A stretch of 64,000 bases of DNA from Mucilaginibacter dorajii (lineage in GTDB: Bacteria > Bacteroidota > Bacteroidia > Sphingobacteriales > Sphingobacteriaceae), in assembly GCF_024808255.1 (NCBI RefSeq), contig NZ_JANTYS010000002.1, positions 310,001 through 374,000 of the forward strand. The letters run 5' to 3'. The position numbers and the translations under genes were made by a program. The stretch's first letter is position 1. Every line of letters begins with the position of its first letter. Below, one piece after another: positions 16,256 to 26,193 of the stretch. The notes below the pieces were generated by a model. The model did not search any database. It was not told where the DNA came from and saw only the letters and a list, made by a program, of their open reading frames with translations.

Positions 16256-18655
16256 ATGCTTAAAAACTTTATCAAAATAGCTTTTAAAGGTCTTTTAAAA
16301 AACAAAGCGTTTACCATTATTAACATATTGGGCCTGGCCATAGGGCTGGCAACCTGCCTGCTCATTATGTTTTATGTAATTGATGAGCTAAGTTACGACA
16401 GGTTTAACACCAAAGCCGACAGGATTTACCGGGTAAACATGGATTTAAAATATGGCGGCAATGTATCCTCCTTCGCCATTACTCCCCCTCCCCTTGCGGC
16501 GACATTAAAAAGCAGTTTCCCCGAGGTTGAACGCTCCGCCCGCCTTATTCATGACGCCGGCGTCCGCATTAAAAAGGGCGACGAATTTATACAGGAAGAG
16601 AAAGTAGTTTATGCCGATTCTGAATTGTTTGGTGTATTTACCTTACCATTATTGGACGGCGATGCCAAAACCGCCTTAACCGCCCCCATGACCGCTGTTA
16701 TTACCGAAAGCACTGCCAAACGGTATTTTAAAGATAACCATGCTGTTGGCCGCACACTTACTTTAAGCAACAATACCACCTATAAAATAACAGGGGTAAT
16801 AAAGGACATCCCCAGTCAATCGCATTTTAACTTCGATTTTTTTCTGTCGATAGCCGGCAGGCCAGATGCCAGCAGTACCGACTGGAACAACTTCAGTTAC
16901 ACTACCTATATATTATTTAAGCCCGGCACCAATTTGCAACAATTTCAAAACAAACTGGCCGGGTTGATGAAAACACAACTTGGCGAAAACTTTGCCCGCC
17001 TGGAAAAAAGCGGTGGCTATTTTCACCTGAATATGACAGCACTTACCGACATCCACCTTAAATCAAACCGGCAGTACGAACTGGGCACCAACAGCGATTC
17101 ATCCTACGTTTACATTTTTGGCGCGATTGCATTGTTTGTATTGCTGATAGCCTGTATCAACTTCATGAACATGTCAACAGCGCGCTCGGCCAACAGGGCA
17201 AGGGAGGTGGGCGTCCGTAAGGTTTTAGGCTCGTCGCGCGGGTATCTGATAGCCCAGTTTTTATCAGAATCTATTTTACTGACCATTGGCGCGGCTGTGA
17301 TAGCCGTGTTGGCAGCATGGGCCTTGCTCCCGCTATTTAACCAGGTGGCAGGCAAACACTTATCTATTACTATACAAACATTAACCTGGCTTTTACCGGC
17401 GCTGGTGATTATCGTTTTAGTAGTTGGCGTGTTAGCGGGATCATATCCGGCATTTTACCTTTCGGCTTTTCAGCCCATTAATGTATTAAAGGGTAAAATA
17501 GCGAGCGGCTTTAAGGGAGGCAAACTCCGCAATTTTTTGGTGATTTTCCAGTTTGCAATCTCTATTTTCCTCATAATAGGCACCATCGTTGTTTACAATC
17601 AACTTAATTATATTCAACATAAAGATCTTGGCTTTAACCGAAACCAGGTATTGGTGGTTAAAAATGTAGATGTACTACCAAACACCAAACTATTTAAACA
17701 GCAGGTAAAACAACTTGCCGGGGTAAAAAGTGCCTCGCTGAGCGGCTTTTTACCTACCGGGGTAGTTAGGCAACCTGATGCCGTGTTCCGCAACAGGACA
17801 CCCGATCCTAAAAATGCCCTATATACCGAGATCTGGCCCGTTGACGACGATTATTTACCTACCATGGGCATGGGTTTGGCAAAAGGCAGAAATTTCTCTG
17901 GCGCGCTGGCTTCCGATTCATTGGGTGTGGTGATCAACGAAACCGCCGCCCGGATGCTGGGTATTTTAAATGACCCTTTGGATAAAAAGGTATACCGCCC
18001 ATCTGCTCAACCCAATCAACCCTTAAAAGAGTTTCACGTTATTGGCGTGGTAAAAGATTTTAACTTCAGTTCGTTACGCGCTAACATTACCCCTGTAGTA
18101 ATGATGCTTACTGATGACAAAGGAGCCTTGAGCATCAAAATGAACGCGCAAAACCCGGCAGCCTTTATAGCCCAGGTAGAGCATATGTGGACCAACCTTG
18201 CGCCTAACCAGCATTTTGAATACAGCTTTATGGACCAGGATTTTGATGCCGCTTACCGCACCGAACAACGTACCGGCACCCTGTTCTTAACATTTACTAC
18301 GTTAGCTGTGATCATTGCCTGCCTTGGCCTGTTTAGCCTGGCCGCTTATGCAGCCGAACAACGCAATAAAGAGATCGGCATCCGCAAGGTATTGGGTGCA
18401 AGCGTATCGGCCATAGTAAGCATGCTATCCAAAGATTTTATTAAACTGGTGATCATATCTTTTGTAATTGCCGCACCGTTAGCTTGCCTGGCTATGTACA
18501 AATGGCTGCAGGGCTTCGCCTACCGCCAAAGTATTCAATGGTGGGTAATTGTGGCGGCCGGGATTGGCGCTGTTGCTATAGCGTTTATTACCATTAGCGC
18601 GCAATCATTTAAAGCGGCTATGAGCAACCCGGTTGATAGCTTAAAGAACGAGTAA
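16256..18655 (+). CDS. FtsX/MacB-type ABC transporter permease (first of a tandem pair)
   Basis: A 799-residue permease made of two repeats of MacB-like periplasmic domain plus FtsX domain. Helix 1 lies at about residues 20-40, a large periplasmic domain follows to about 280, three helices lie between 280 and 400, a second helix-1 equivalent at 425-445, a second periplasmic domain to about 670, then three final helices. FtsX signatures SANRAREVGVRKVLGSSR and EQRNKEIGIRKVLGAS occur once per half. Such permeases work with a MacB/LolD-type ATPase to export peptides or drugs or to transmit force, but no ATPase is nearby. It is about 60% or more alike by eye to the gene at 18844, with the same length. 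Confidence 0.93.
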   Translation: MLKNFIKIAFKGLLKNKAFTIINILGLAIGLATCLLIMFYVIDELSYDRFNTKADRIYRVNMDLKYGGNVSSFAITPPPLAATLKSSFPEVERSARLIHDAGVRIKKGDEFIQEEKVVYADSELFGVFTLPLLDGDAKTALTAPMTAVITESTAKRYFKDNHAVGRTLTLSNNTTYKITGVIKDIPSQSHFNFDFFLSIAGRPDASSTDWNNFSYTTYILFKPGTNLQQFQNKLAGLMKTQLGENFARLEKSGGYFHLNMTALTDIHLKSNRQYELGTNSDSSYVYIFGAIALFVLLIACINFMNMSTARSANRAREVGVRKVLGSSRGYLIAQFLSESILLTIGAAVIAVLAAWALLPLFNQVAGKHLSITIQTLTWLLPALVIIVLVVGVLAGSYPAFYLSAFQPINVLKGKIASGFKGGKLRNFLVIFQFAISIFLIIGTIVVYNQLNYIQHKDLGFNRNQVLVVKNVDVLPNTKLFKQQVKQLAGVKSASLSGFLPTGVVRQPDAVFRNRTPDPKNALYTEIWPVDDDYLPTMGMGLAKGRNFSGALASDSLGVVINETAARMLGILNDPLDKKVYRPSAQPNQPLKEFHVIGVVKDFNFSSLRANITPVVMMLTDDKGALSIKMNAQNPAAFIAQVEHMWTNLAPNQHFEYSFMDQDFDAAYRTEQRTGTLFLTFTTLAVIIACLGLFSLAAYAAEQRNKEIGIRKVLGASVSAIVSMLSKDFIKLVIISFVIAAPLACLAMYKWLQGFAYRQSIQWWVIVAAGIGAVAIAFITISAQSFKAAMSNPVDSLKNE

Positions 18656-18656
18656 T

Positions 18657-18703
18657 TTGGTCATTGGTCATTGGTCATTGGTCATTGGTCATTGGTCATT
18701 GGT
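18657..18703. repeat. 7-bp tandem repeat (TTGGTCA)n directly after the permease stop
   Basis: Six full copies of TTGGTCA run from 18657 to 18698, then a partial copy (TTGGT), beginning one base after the TAA stop. A similar array follows the next permease stop at 21243, with the unit mostly TTAGTCA. Copy number in such arrays commonly varies by slippage. The unit contains no start codon and does not extend the ORF. Confidence 0.95.
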
Positions 18704-18759
18704 GTGGAATTGACCATAGCTTTTATTGCTTTAATCTTTTGAGAAAAAGTAAAAAAAAC

Positions 18760-18814
18760 AACTAAATTCTTAGTTTATTTTAATACACCCATTAATTAAC
18801 TAAATATTTAGTTA
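18760..18814 (+). promoter_or_regulatory. Twin palindromes before the second permease, putative operators
   Basis: AACTAAATTCTTAGTT at 18760-18775 and AACTAAATATTTAGTT at 18798-18813 share the pattern AACTAAATnnTTAGTT. The second extends to a perfect 18-bp palindrome (18797-18814). Their starts are 38 bases apart. Directly after the second lies TATATTTA (18815-18822), one base off the Bacteroidota -7 consensus TAnnTTTG, and the permease ATG is 22 bases further on. The layout suggests a dimeric repressor covering the promoter. No regulator gene is adjacent, and the region before the first permease lacks this motif. Confidence 0.55.
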
Positions 18815-18843
18815 TATATTTAGCCTTATCAATTCTTAAAATC

Positions 18844-21243
18844 ATGATAAGGAATTACTTTAAAACCGCGCTGCGCAGCCTGTTAAAAAACAAGGGCTTT
18901 ACATTTCTCAATATATTAGGCCTGGCACTGGGCCTGGCCATTTGCCTGCTCATTACCTTTTATGTAGTTGATGAGCTGAGCTACGACAGGTATAATATCA
19001 AACATGATCGCATCTACCGGGTAAATACCGATCTGAAATACAGCGGTACGATAACCAATTATGCCATAACCGCAATCCCGGTTGCCAATGTATTAAAAAC
19101 TGAATGCCCCGAAGTTGAAACAGCCGTGCGTATAACACCCGCCCTAAACATTCGATTTAAAAAAGGCGACGAAATTGTAAGGGAAGACGGCGCAACGTTT
19201 TATTGCGAGCCCAATGTTTTTGATGTATTCACACTTCCCCTGCTTTCGGGTGATGCAAAAACGGCTTTAAAAGAACCCAACTCGGTAGTGATCTCCGAGT
19301 CTATCGCTCAAAAATACTTTAACCGCAGCAACGTGGTAGGTCAAACGCTATTTTTGGTTACTGATAGTACATCGCACAAAATAACGGGCGTTATGCGCGA
19401 CATGCCAATGCAATCACATTTTCGGGCAAATTTCCTGCTCGCTACCGGCCATCCTGTTCAAAATAATAATCTATGGAATAAACTCACGGCCTTTGCCACC
19501 TACGTATTGGTTAAACCCAATGCAAATACCAACCTTCTTGAATCAAAACTTAACGCAGAAATGCAAAAAGGACTTAAAGGTTCAAGCACCATGAACTATG
19601 CCAAGTTTACATCGGGCGGCAATTATTTCAAGCTTAGCCTTATACCGGTAACAGACATCCACCTTAAATCAAACCGGGTAATGGAACTGGGCGCCAACGG
19701 TAACAGCCAGTACGTCTATATATTTGCGGCCGTGGCGGTTTTCATTCTATTGTTGGCTTGTATCAATTTCATGAACCTGTCTACAGCCCGCTCTGCCAAC
19801 CGCGCACGCGAAGTTGGTGTACGTAAAGTATTGGGTTCATCCCGTAAACACCTCATTTTCCAGTTCCTCGCCGAATCATTGATCGTGACCTTTGCAGCAT
19901 CTATTATAGCAGTGATGACCGCGTGGGTTTTACTGCCATTGTTCAATCATTTATCGAACAAGCAATTAGTTATCAATCTGCAAACAATAACCTGGTTATT
20001 ACCTGCTTTATTAAGCCTCGTTATTATTGTTGGCGTTTTGGCTGGCTCTTACCCGGCCTTTTTCCTTTCGGCATTTCAGCCAATTAATGTTTTAAAGGGG
20101 AAGATCTCAACGGGTTTTAAAGGCGGTGCTTTCCGGAATACACTCGTAGTTTTCCAGTTTTCCATCTCCATATTTTTGGTGATAGGCACTTTGGTCATTT
20201 ACAATCAGCTAAACTATATCCGGAATAAAGACCTTGGGTTTAATCGAAACCAGGTGCTTATACTCAACAACGTTAATACACTTGAACACCCTGATTTGCT
20301 GAAGCGGGAAATTAAACAATTGCCCGGAGTAGTTAACGCGACGCTTACCAGTTTTTTGCCTACTGCCAATAACAAGATATTGAACTATGTATCGCCAGGC
20401 GAAAAAGAAGGCCAGTCGACCCAATTTTGGAAAATAGATGAGGACTACATCAGCACTATGGGTATGCAAATGAAGACCGGTCGCGCATTTTCTGAGCAGT
20501 TTAAAACTGATTCGACAGCGATGGTCATTAACGAAACAGCGGCAAAGATATTTGGCTATGGCAATGATGCTATCGGCAAAACTATAACCACCGGTGGCGC
20601 CAAGGATTTAAAAAAATATCATGTGATAGGGGTAGTAAAAGATTTCAATTTCAGTTCGCTTCGCGATAATGTAACACCGCTGGTTATGACACTGGATAAC
20701 GACTGGCTGGCGCGTTTAAGCATCCGGGTAAATACCCATAACCTCCCTGCCTTGATGGCACAAATTGAAAAAACATGGAAAGCCATCGCCCCCAATGAGC
20801 AGTTTGAATACTCATTTATGGATCAGGATTTTGACGCCCTCTATCGCACCGAACAACGCATGGGCAATCTATTCATCATATTTACATCACTGTCCATCGT
20901 TATTGCCTGTTTAGGTTTATTTGGCATGGCTGCTTATGCTGCCGAGCAACGTAATAAAGAAATTGGCATCCGCAAGGTATTAGGTGCAAGTGTATCGGCT
21001 ATTGTGCGTATGCTATCTTTTGATTTTGTTAAACTGGTTATTATATCGTTCCTTGTTGCCGCTCCATTAGCCTTTCTGGCTATGCATCAATGGTTGCAGG
21101 GTTTTGCCTATCGCCAAAATATTCAATGGTGGGTAATTGTACTGGCGGGCGCGGGCGCAGTTGTCATCACCTTTGTCACTATCAGCGCGCAATCATTTAA
21201 AGCAGCGATGAGTAATCCGGTTGATAGTTTGAAAAACGAGTAG
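18844..21243 (+). CDS. FtsX/MacB-type ABC transporter permease (second of a tandem pair)
   Basis: This 799-residue protein has the same length and domain order as the gene at 16256: helix 1 (FLNILGLALGLAICLLITF), periplasmic domain, three helices with NRAREVGVRKVLGSSRKHL, a second such unit, and the ending AMSNPVDSLKNE, identical in both. FtsX and segment cores are nearly identical while the periplasmic domains differ more, as expected if the two sense or carry different substrates or form a heterodimer. It has its own upstream palindromes and promoter-like element, so it may be regulated separately from its neighbour. No cognate ATPase is in the window. Confidence 0.93.
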   Translation: MIRNYFKTALRSLLKNKGFTFLNILGLALGLAICLLITFYVVDELSYDRYNIKHDRIYRVNTDLKYSGTITNYAITAIPVANVLKTECPEVETAVRITPALNIRFKKGDEIVREDGATFYCEPNVFDVFTLPLLSGDAKTALKEPNSVVISESIAQKYFNRSNVVGQTLFLVTDSTSHKITGVMRDMPMQSHFRANFLLATGHPVQNNNLWNKLTAFATYVLVKPNANTNLLESKLNAEMQKGLKGSSTMNYAKFTSGGNYFKLSLIPVTDIHLKSNRVMELGANGNSQYVYIFAAVAVFILLLACINFMNLSTARSANRAREVGVRKVLGSSRKHLIFQFLAESLIVTFAASIIAVMTAWVLLPLFNHLSNKQLVINLQTITWLLPALLSLVIIVGVLAGSYPAFFLSAFQPINVLKGKISTGFKGGAFRNTLVVFQFSISIFLVIGTLVIYNQLNYIRNKDLGFNRNQVLILNNVNTLEHPDLLKREIKQLPGVVNATLTSFLPTANNKILNYVSPGEKEGQSTQFWKIDEDYISTMGMQMKTGRAFSEQFKTDSTAMVINETAAKIFGYGNDAIGKTITTGGAKDLKKYHVIGVVKDFNFSSLRDNVTPLVMTLDNDWLARLSIRVNTHNLPALMAQIEKTWKAIAPNEQFEYSFMDQDFDALYRTEQRMGNLFIIFTSLSIVIACLGLFGMAAYAAEQRNKEIGIRKVLGASVSAIVRMLSFDFVKLVIISFLVAAPLAFLAMHQWLQGFAYRQNIQWWVIVLAGAGAVVITFVTISAQSFKAAMSNPVDSLKNE

Positions 21244-21283
21244 TTGGTCATTAGTCATTAGTCATTAGTCATTAGTCATTAGT
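21244..21283. repeat. 7-bp tandem repeat (TTGGTCA/TTAGTCA)n directly after the permease stop
   Basis: Starting with the base after the TAG stop, one TTGGTCA (21244-21250) is followed by four TTAGTCA units to 21278 and a partial TTAGT to 21283. The first unit matches the array after the upstream permease, and the rest differ from it by one base. The placement suggests the array was copied together with the gene and later drifted. Confidence 0.93.
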
Positions 21284-21333
21284 GGGAACAGTTTGCTTCT
21301 TTTATGGTTTACATTTGTGTAAATCATATCATC

Positions 21334-22323
21334 ATGAAAGCTGTTGTAATAACTGAACCTGGACCAGCGTCTGTTTTACAGATTTCGGAACGGCCAGTAC
21401 CTATTTGTGCCGATAACGAGGTGCTGATTAAAGTAATGGCCGCGGGTGTTAACCGGCCCGATGTTTTTCAGCGAAAGGGCAATTATCTACCACCTGAGGG
21501 AGCGCCGCAGGATATTCCCGGCCTGGAGATTGCCGGCATTGTTACTGCTATTGGCACTACCGTTACCCATTTAATGGTTGGCGATAAGATTTGCGCCCTG
21601 GTATCGGGCGGCGGTTATGCCGAATATTGTAACGTACCGCAGGAGCAATGCCTGCCTATTCCCGGCAACCTGTCGTTCATTGAAGCAGCCTCGTTGCCCG
21701 AAACCTTTTTTACAGTTTGGAGCAATGTATTTGACCGTGGCGCTTTAAAAGGCAACGAAACCTTGCTGGTGCATGGTGGTTCAAGCGGTATAGGTGTTGC
21801 AGCTATTCAAATGGCTAAAGCACTCGGGCATACAGTTTATGTAACCGCGGGCTCTGATGATAAATGCCGCTTTTGCCAACAGCTTGGTGCTGCAAAAGCC
21901 ATCAACTATAAAACAGAAAACTTTGCAGATGTGATTAGCCAGGCTACCAATGGCAAAGGCGTTGATGTGATATTAGATATGATAGGCGGCGATTATACTA
22001 CCGGCAATATCCAGTCGCTCGCGGTTGAAGGCAGGTTGGTACTCATCAATACCATGAAGGGAAACAATGTACAAATTGACCTTGCCCAGGTGATGCGGAA
22101 ACGCCTTATCATCACCGGATCTATGCTACGCTCGCGGGAGGTTGCCTTTAAGGGCAAAATAGCTCATGAGCTGCAAACCACCATATGGCCTTTGCTGGTA
22201 TCGGGTGATATTAAGCCGGTTATCCATTCGGTTTTTGCCGCGGCCGATGCATCCGCCGCTCATGAACTGATGGAAAGCAGCGCGCATATTGGCAAAATCA
22301 TACTCAATTTTGAGCATTCCTAA
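21334..22323 (+). CDS. NAD(P)H quinone oxidoreductase (zinc-type MDR family, PIG3/QorA-like)
   Basis: With ATG at 21334 the protein is 329 residues and begins MKAVVITEPGPASVLQI, typical of quinone oxidoreductases; the longer in-frame start at 21304 adds ten unrelated residues. A GroES-like N-terminal domain has AAGVNRPDVFQRKGNY, and the Rossmann domain has VHGGSSGIGVAAIQMAKALG near residue 145. Zinc ligands of alcohol dehydrogenases are absent, as in the quinone reductase branch. It probably reduces quinones with NADPH in the cytoplasm. It lies 162 bases before atpD and is unlikely to share a function with it. Confidence 0.9.
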   Translation: MKAVVITEPGPASVLQISERPVPICADNEVLIKVMAAGVNRPDVFQRKGNYLPPEGAPQDIPGLEIAGIVTAIGTTVTHLMVGDKICALVSGGGYAEYCNVPQEQCLPIPGNLSFIEAASLPETFFTVWSNVFDRGALKGNETLLVHGGSSGIGVAAIQMAKALGHTVYVTAGSDDKCRFCQQLGAAKAINYKTENFADVISQATNGKGVDVILDMIGGDYTTGNIQSLAVEGRLVLINTMKGNNVQIDLAQVMRKRLIITGSMLRSREVAFKGKIAHELQTTIWPLLVSGDIKPVIHSVFAAADASAAHELMESSAHIGKIILNFEHS

Positions 22324-22366
22324 GGCTAAATTACCCTTGCCGAAATTATAGTGCAAAAATGCTGCG

Positions 22367-22404
22367 TTTGATATTTAAATATTTAGATAGAAATCGTAAC
22401 TTTG
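22367..22404 (+). promoter_or_regulatory. Possible promoter of atpD
   Basis: TAACTTTG at 22397-22404 matches the Bacteroidota -7 consensus TAnnTTTG, 82 bases before the atpD start. A TTTG at 22367-22370 could be the -33 element, but the 26-base spacing is longer than usual, so only the -7 match is convincing. Confidence 0.45.
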
Positions 22405-22470
22405 CGCCTCTGAAATAGCATCTTATAATTTTTATACATAAGATAACTATTAAAAAGGAAAATTCTTTAA

Positions 22471-23991
<1,521 letters not shown>

Positions 23992-24000
23992 TAGTAAGTA

Positions 24001-24089
24001 TTTAGTATCAAGTAGTAAGACTAATTTCCGTTTTACTACTTGATTTTCATAAAATACTTGATACTTGATACTAACTACTTGATACTAAA
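24001..24089 (+). promoter_or_regulatory. Competing hairpins between atpD and atpC
   Basis: The 103-base gap holds overlapping inverted repeats. Bases 24001-24016 pair perfectly with 24074-24089 (16 bp). Bases 24007-24018 pair perfectly with 24033-24044 (12 bp). The two stems share the left strand and cannot form together, an attenuator-like layout. A 20-base stretch at 24062-24081 recurs with one mismatch at 29304-29323 after another gene, so the sequence may belong to a dispersed repeat family. The sites could tune atpC relative to atpD, or simply be repeat insertions. Confidence 0.6.
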
Positions 24090-24094
24090 AAGAA

Positions 24095-24349
24095 ATGACT
24101 TTAGAAATTCTTACTCCCGATAAAAAGATCTACGAGGGCGAAGCCTCATCGGTAACCGTACCTGGTACTTTGGGATTATTTGAGATATTAAACCACCACG
24201 CCCCTATCATATCAACCTTACAGGATGGTAAGTTAACCGTACGTGGAGGCAACGCCGGTAAAGAAGAAGTTTTTTTGATCAAAGGTGGCGTTGTTGAAGT
24301 ATTAAACAATAAAGTAACCGTTTTAGCCGAAGGTATCCTGGCTAAATAA
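24095..24349 (+). CDS. atpC: F1F0 ATP synthase subunit epsilon (short form)
   Basis: An 84-residue protein that begins MTLEILTPDKKIYEGEASSV and contains GLFEILNHHAPIISTL, the conserved N-terminal beta-sandwich of epsilon. The C-terminal two-helix inhibitory domain is absent, as is usual for short Bacteroidota epsilon subunits. It joins gamma and the c-ring in the central stalk. It lies 103 bases after atpD, a gap with competing hairpins, and is followed by a strong terminator. Confidence 0.95.
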   Translation: MTLEILTPDKKIYEGEASSVTVPGTLGLFEILNHHAPIISTLQDGKLTVRGGNAGKEEVFLIKGGVVEVLNNKVTVLAEGILAK

Positions 24350-24372
24350 TCATCACTTTACTGATATTCAAA

Positions 24373-24406
24373 AAGGTTCGGTTGCATTGCAACCGGACCT
24401 TTTTTG
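24373..24406 (+). terminator. Rho-independent terminator of the atpDC transcript
   Basis: Bases 24373-24384 and 24390-24401 form a 12-bp stem with one G-T pair (GGTTCGGTTG against CAACCGGACC) and a 5-base loop, followed by a run of T to 24405. It lies 24 bases after the atpC stop. Confidence 0.92.
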
Positions 24407-24720
24407 TTTGGCCGAACCTCATGTGTTCTTACTACTCAATCAAGCGCTCATCATTCAAATTTGAGCGGCAATATTCGCTATTAGATATAGTATCTAAATA
24501 AAAAATATCGGTTTTTGGCCTCACATATGCTGAAGCATTATTTTATTTAAATAAAGTATATGCTTTAATATGTTTTTCATTATTTTTATAGCACCAAACT
24601 TTATCATGATGAACAACTTACCACTTGGCCGTACCCATACGGTATTGTATTTATACGCTATAAGTACACCCTCGCTTTTCCTTTTTATCCATATTGTTAA
24701 TTATCTAAACAATTAAAGCT
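24407..24720. other. Intergenic region with small palindromes
   Basis: No ORF or RNA gene is supported here. A 7-bp stem TTAGATA/TATCTAA sits at 24481-24497 with a 3-base loop. An imperfect palindrome spans 24524-24572, with CATAT/ATATG ends and AAGCAT/ATGCTT inside. The leader of the gene at 24721 must start in this region, but no convincing TAnnTTTG element was found. Confidence 0.5.
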
Positions 24721-26193
24721 ATGGAAGAGAACAATAATAAGTTAGAGTTTTTTTCCGACCTGAGAGATAAGTTTTTCTTAATTCTTGGAGGCATTGTATC
24801 CCTGGCAACCGTTATTCCTGCATTTCTGAACAAAACATCTGAAATATTTGGACTGAACAAAATTTGTGTGGGTTATGGTATTTTCGTTGCTGTTTATTTT
24901 GTAGTACCTTATGTATTTTATTGGGCCTATTGCAGCATCCATGACGAAGTGGGCTATCTGCAGTTATTGCCTACAAAACAAACCGATTTCCTTAAAGCGC
25001 ATCGGTGGTTGAATTTTTTAACAGAGCTTGTTTTACCATTAGTTGCGTTTTTCTATTTATTCATCCCAAGTAAATTTTCTATTGTATCCGGTTCGGTAAT
25101 TTTCTTTGCGATAGCGGTGCTTTGCTTCGCCTGGTTTGTGATCATCTATTGGAAAAATGAAAAATTAAGAAGCGAAGTTTTTGGTATAGGTGTCGTTACA
25201 CTACTAATTTTCAGCTTTTTCTTTATCAATATAATAACAAAGGAATGGTCAAAAAAAAATGGAATTTTCAATTATACATCAAGTATGCAGGATGGAGCCT
25301 TTAAAGCCTATGAATCAAGTGAGGCATTAAAGAAAGATTTCATTGTTCCATTAGACTCCCTCAAACAAATATCTTTTACCAATTACACCAAGGCAATTTT
25401 AAACGTAAAAAAGCAGGAAGTAGTAACAACTAAAATGATTACCTACGATAAGGACGACCTTAAAGATATAGCAGCAATTAATAAAGCAATTAACAATATT
25501 GATACGATAAGCAATCCCACAAAAGAAGAAATCATCAAACAGGTTAACCTTATAAAAAGCTCATCTAAAAGTTTGTTTCAACGTGAAAACTACCTGATCA
25601 ATAGCGGTGATAAATTGAAATTTTATGAGGTTGTTTTTATCCAACGTTATTTTCTTAGCCTTTTTGACCGTGCCCTCGGAATACAAAAAATCAAAATTCA
25701 GCAAATATCTGTAAAGTGGGCCGGCTTGCTAAAAGGCTTACAATTTAAAAGTTTAATATGGCTTCTTTTTTTAATTATACTCGGCTTGTGTTTATGGTTT
25801 AAGACCATGGTAAAAATACAATGGATAACTAACCAGGAAGACAGCCGCCTGCCATTACTTAAGGATAATGCCAGCCAGGTTAAGTCGCTTATATTTTTAT
25901 TGGTTGTACTGATTATTCCATGGTTCCGCACCATCGACTCAGATAGCGTTGAGCTGGACAAGCCTTTTTTAAATTTTAGTCTGAGTAAACTAAGCAACGG
26001 GAGTTATGAATCCCAGCCAGTAATTCTGCCCCAGCTGGTTCCTCCCCCCAATCCGCCCGTTTACAATGACTCTACCACCCTGGCAAGAATTGACACCAAT
26101 GTACTTGTTTCAAAAGGGTTGATAAAAGAACAAGCCAGAAGAACTATTGGCAGCGCAAAAGACAGAACCATTTTCGATAAGGGAGAAAAATAA
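24721..26193 (+). CDS. Unrecognised multi-pass membrane protein, first gene of an orphan pair
   Basis: I do not recognise this 490-residue protein. Five hydrophobic helices lie in the first 170 residues (about 17-37, 50-70, 97-116, 119-144, 147-171). A soluble, lysine-rich, probably helical segment covers about 175-345, and two more helices lie at about 343-362 and 387-405. The last 80 residues are soluble and proline-rich near residue 437 (QLVPPPNPPVYN). The topology resembles a sensor or a scaffold with a large loop. The stop codon overlaps the ATG of the next gene by one base, so the two are almost certainly coupled and should work together. Confidence 0.8.
   Translation: MEENNNKLEFFSDLRDKFFLILGGIVSLATVIPAFLNKTSEIFGLNKICVGYGIFVAVYFVVPYVFYWAYCSIHDEVGYLQLLPTKQTDFLKAHRWLNFLTELVLPLVAFFYLFIPSKFSIVSGSVIFFAIAVLCFAWFVIIYWKNEKLRSEVFGIGVVTLLIFSFFFINIITKEWSKKNGIFNYTSSMQDGAFKAYESSEALKKDFIVPLDSLKQISFTNYTKAILNVKKQEVVTTKMITYDKDDLKDIAAINKAINNIDTISNPTKEEIIKQVNLIKSSSKSLFQRENYLINSGDKLKFYEVVFIQRYFLSLFDRALGIQKIKIQQISVKWAGLLKGLQFKSLIWLLFLIILGLCLWFKTMVKIQWITNQEDSRLPLLKDNASQVKSLIFLLVVLIIPWFRTIDSDSVELDKPFLNFSLSKLSNGSYESQPVILPQLVPPPNPPVYNDSTTLARIDTNVLVSKGLIKEQARRTIGSAKDRTIFDKGEK

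Noticed and set aside
18657..21283. Tandem 7-bp arrays as a CRISPR array
   Set aside because: Units are too short and have no spacers.
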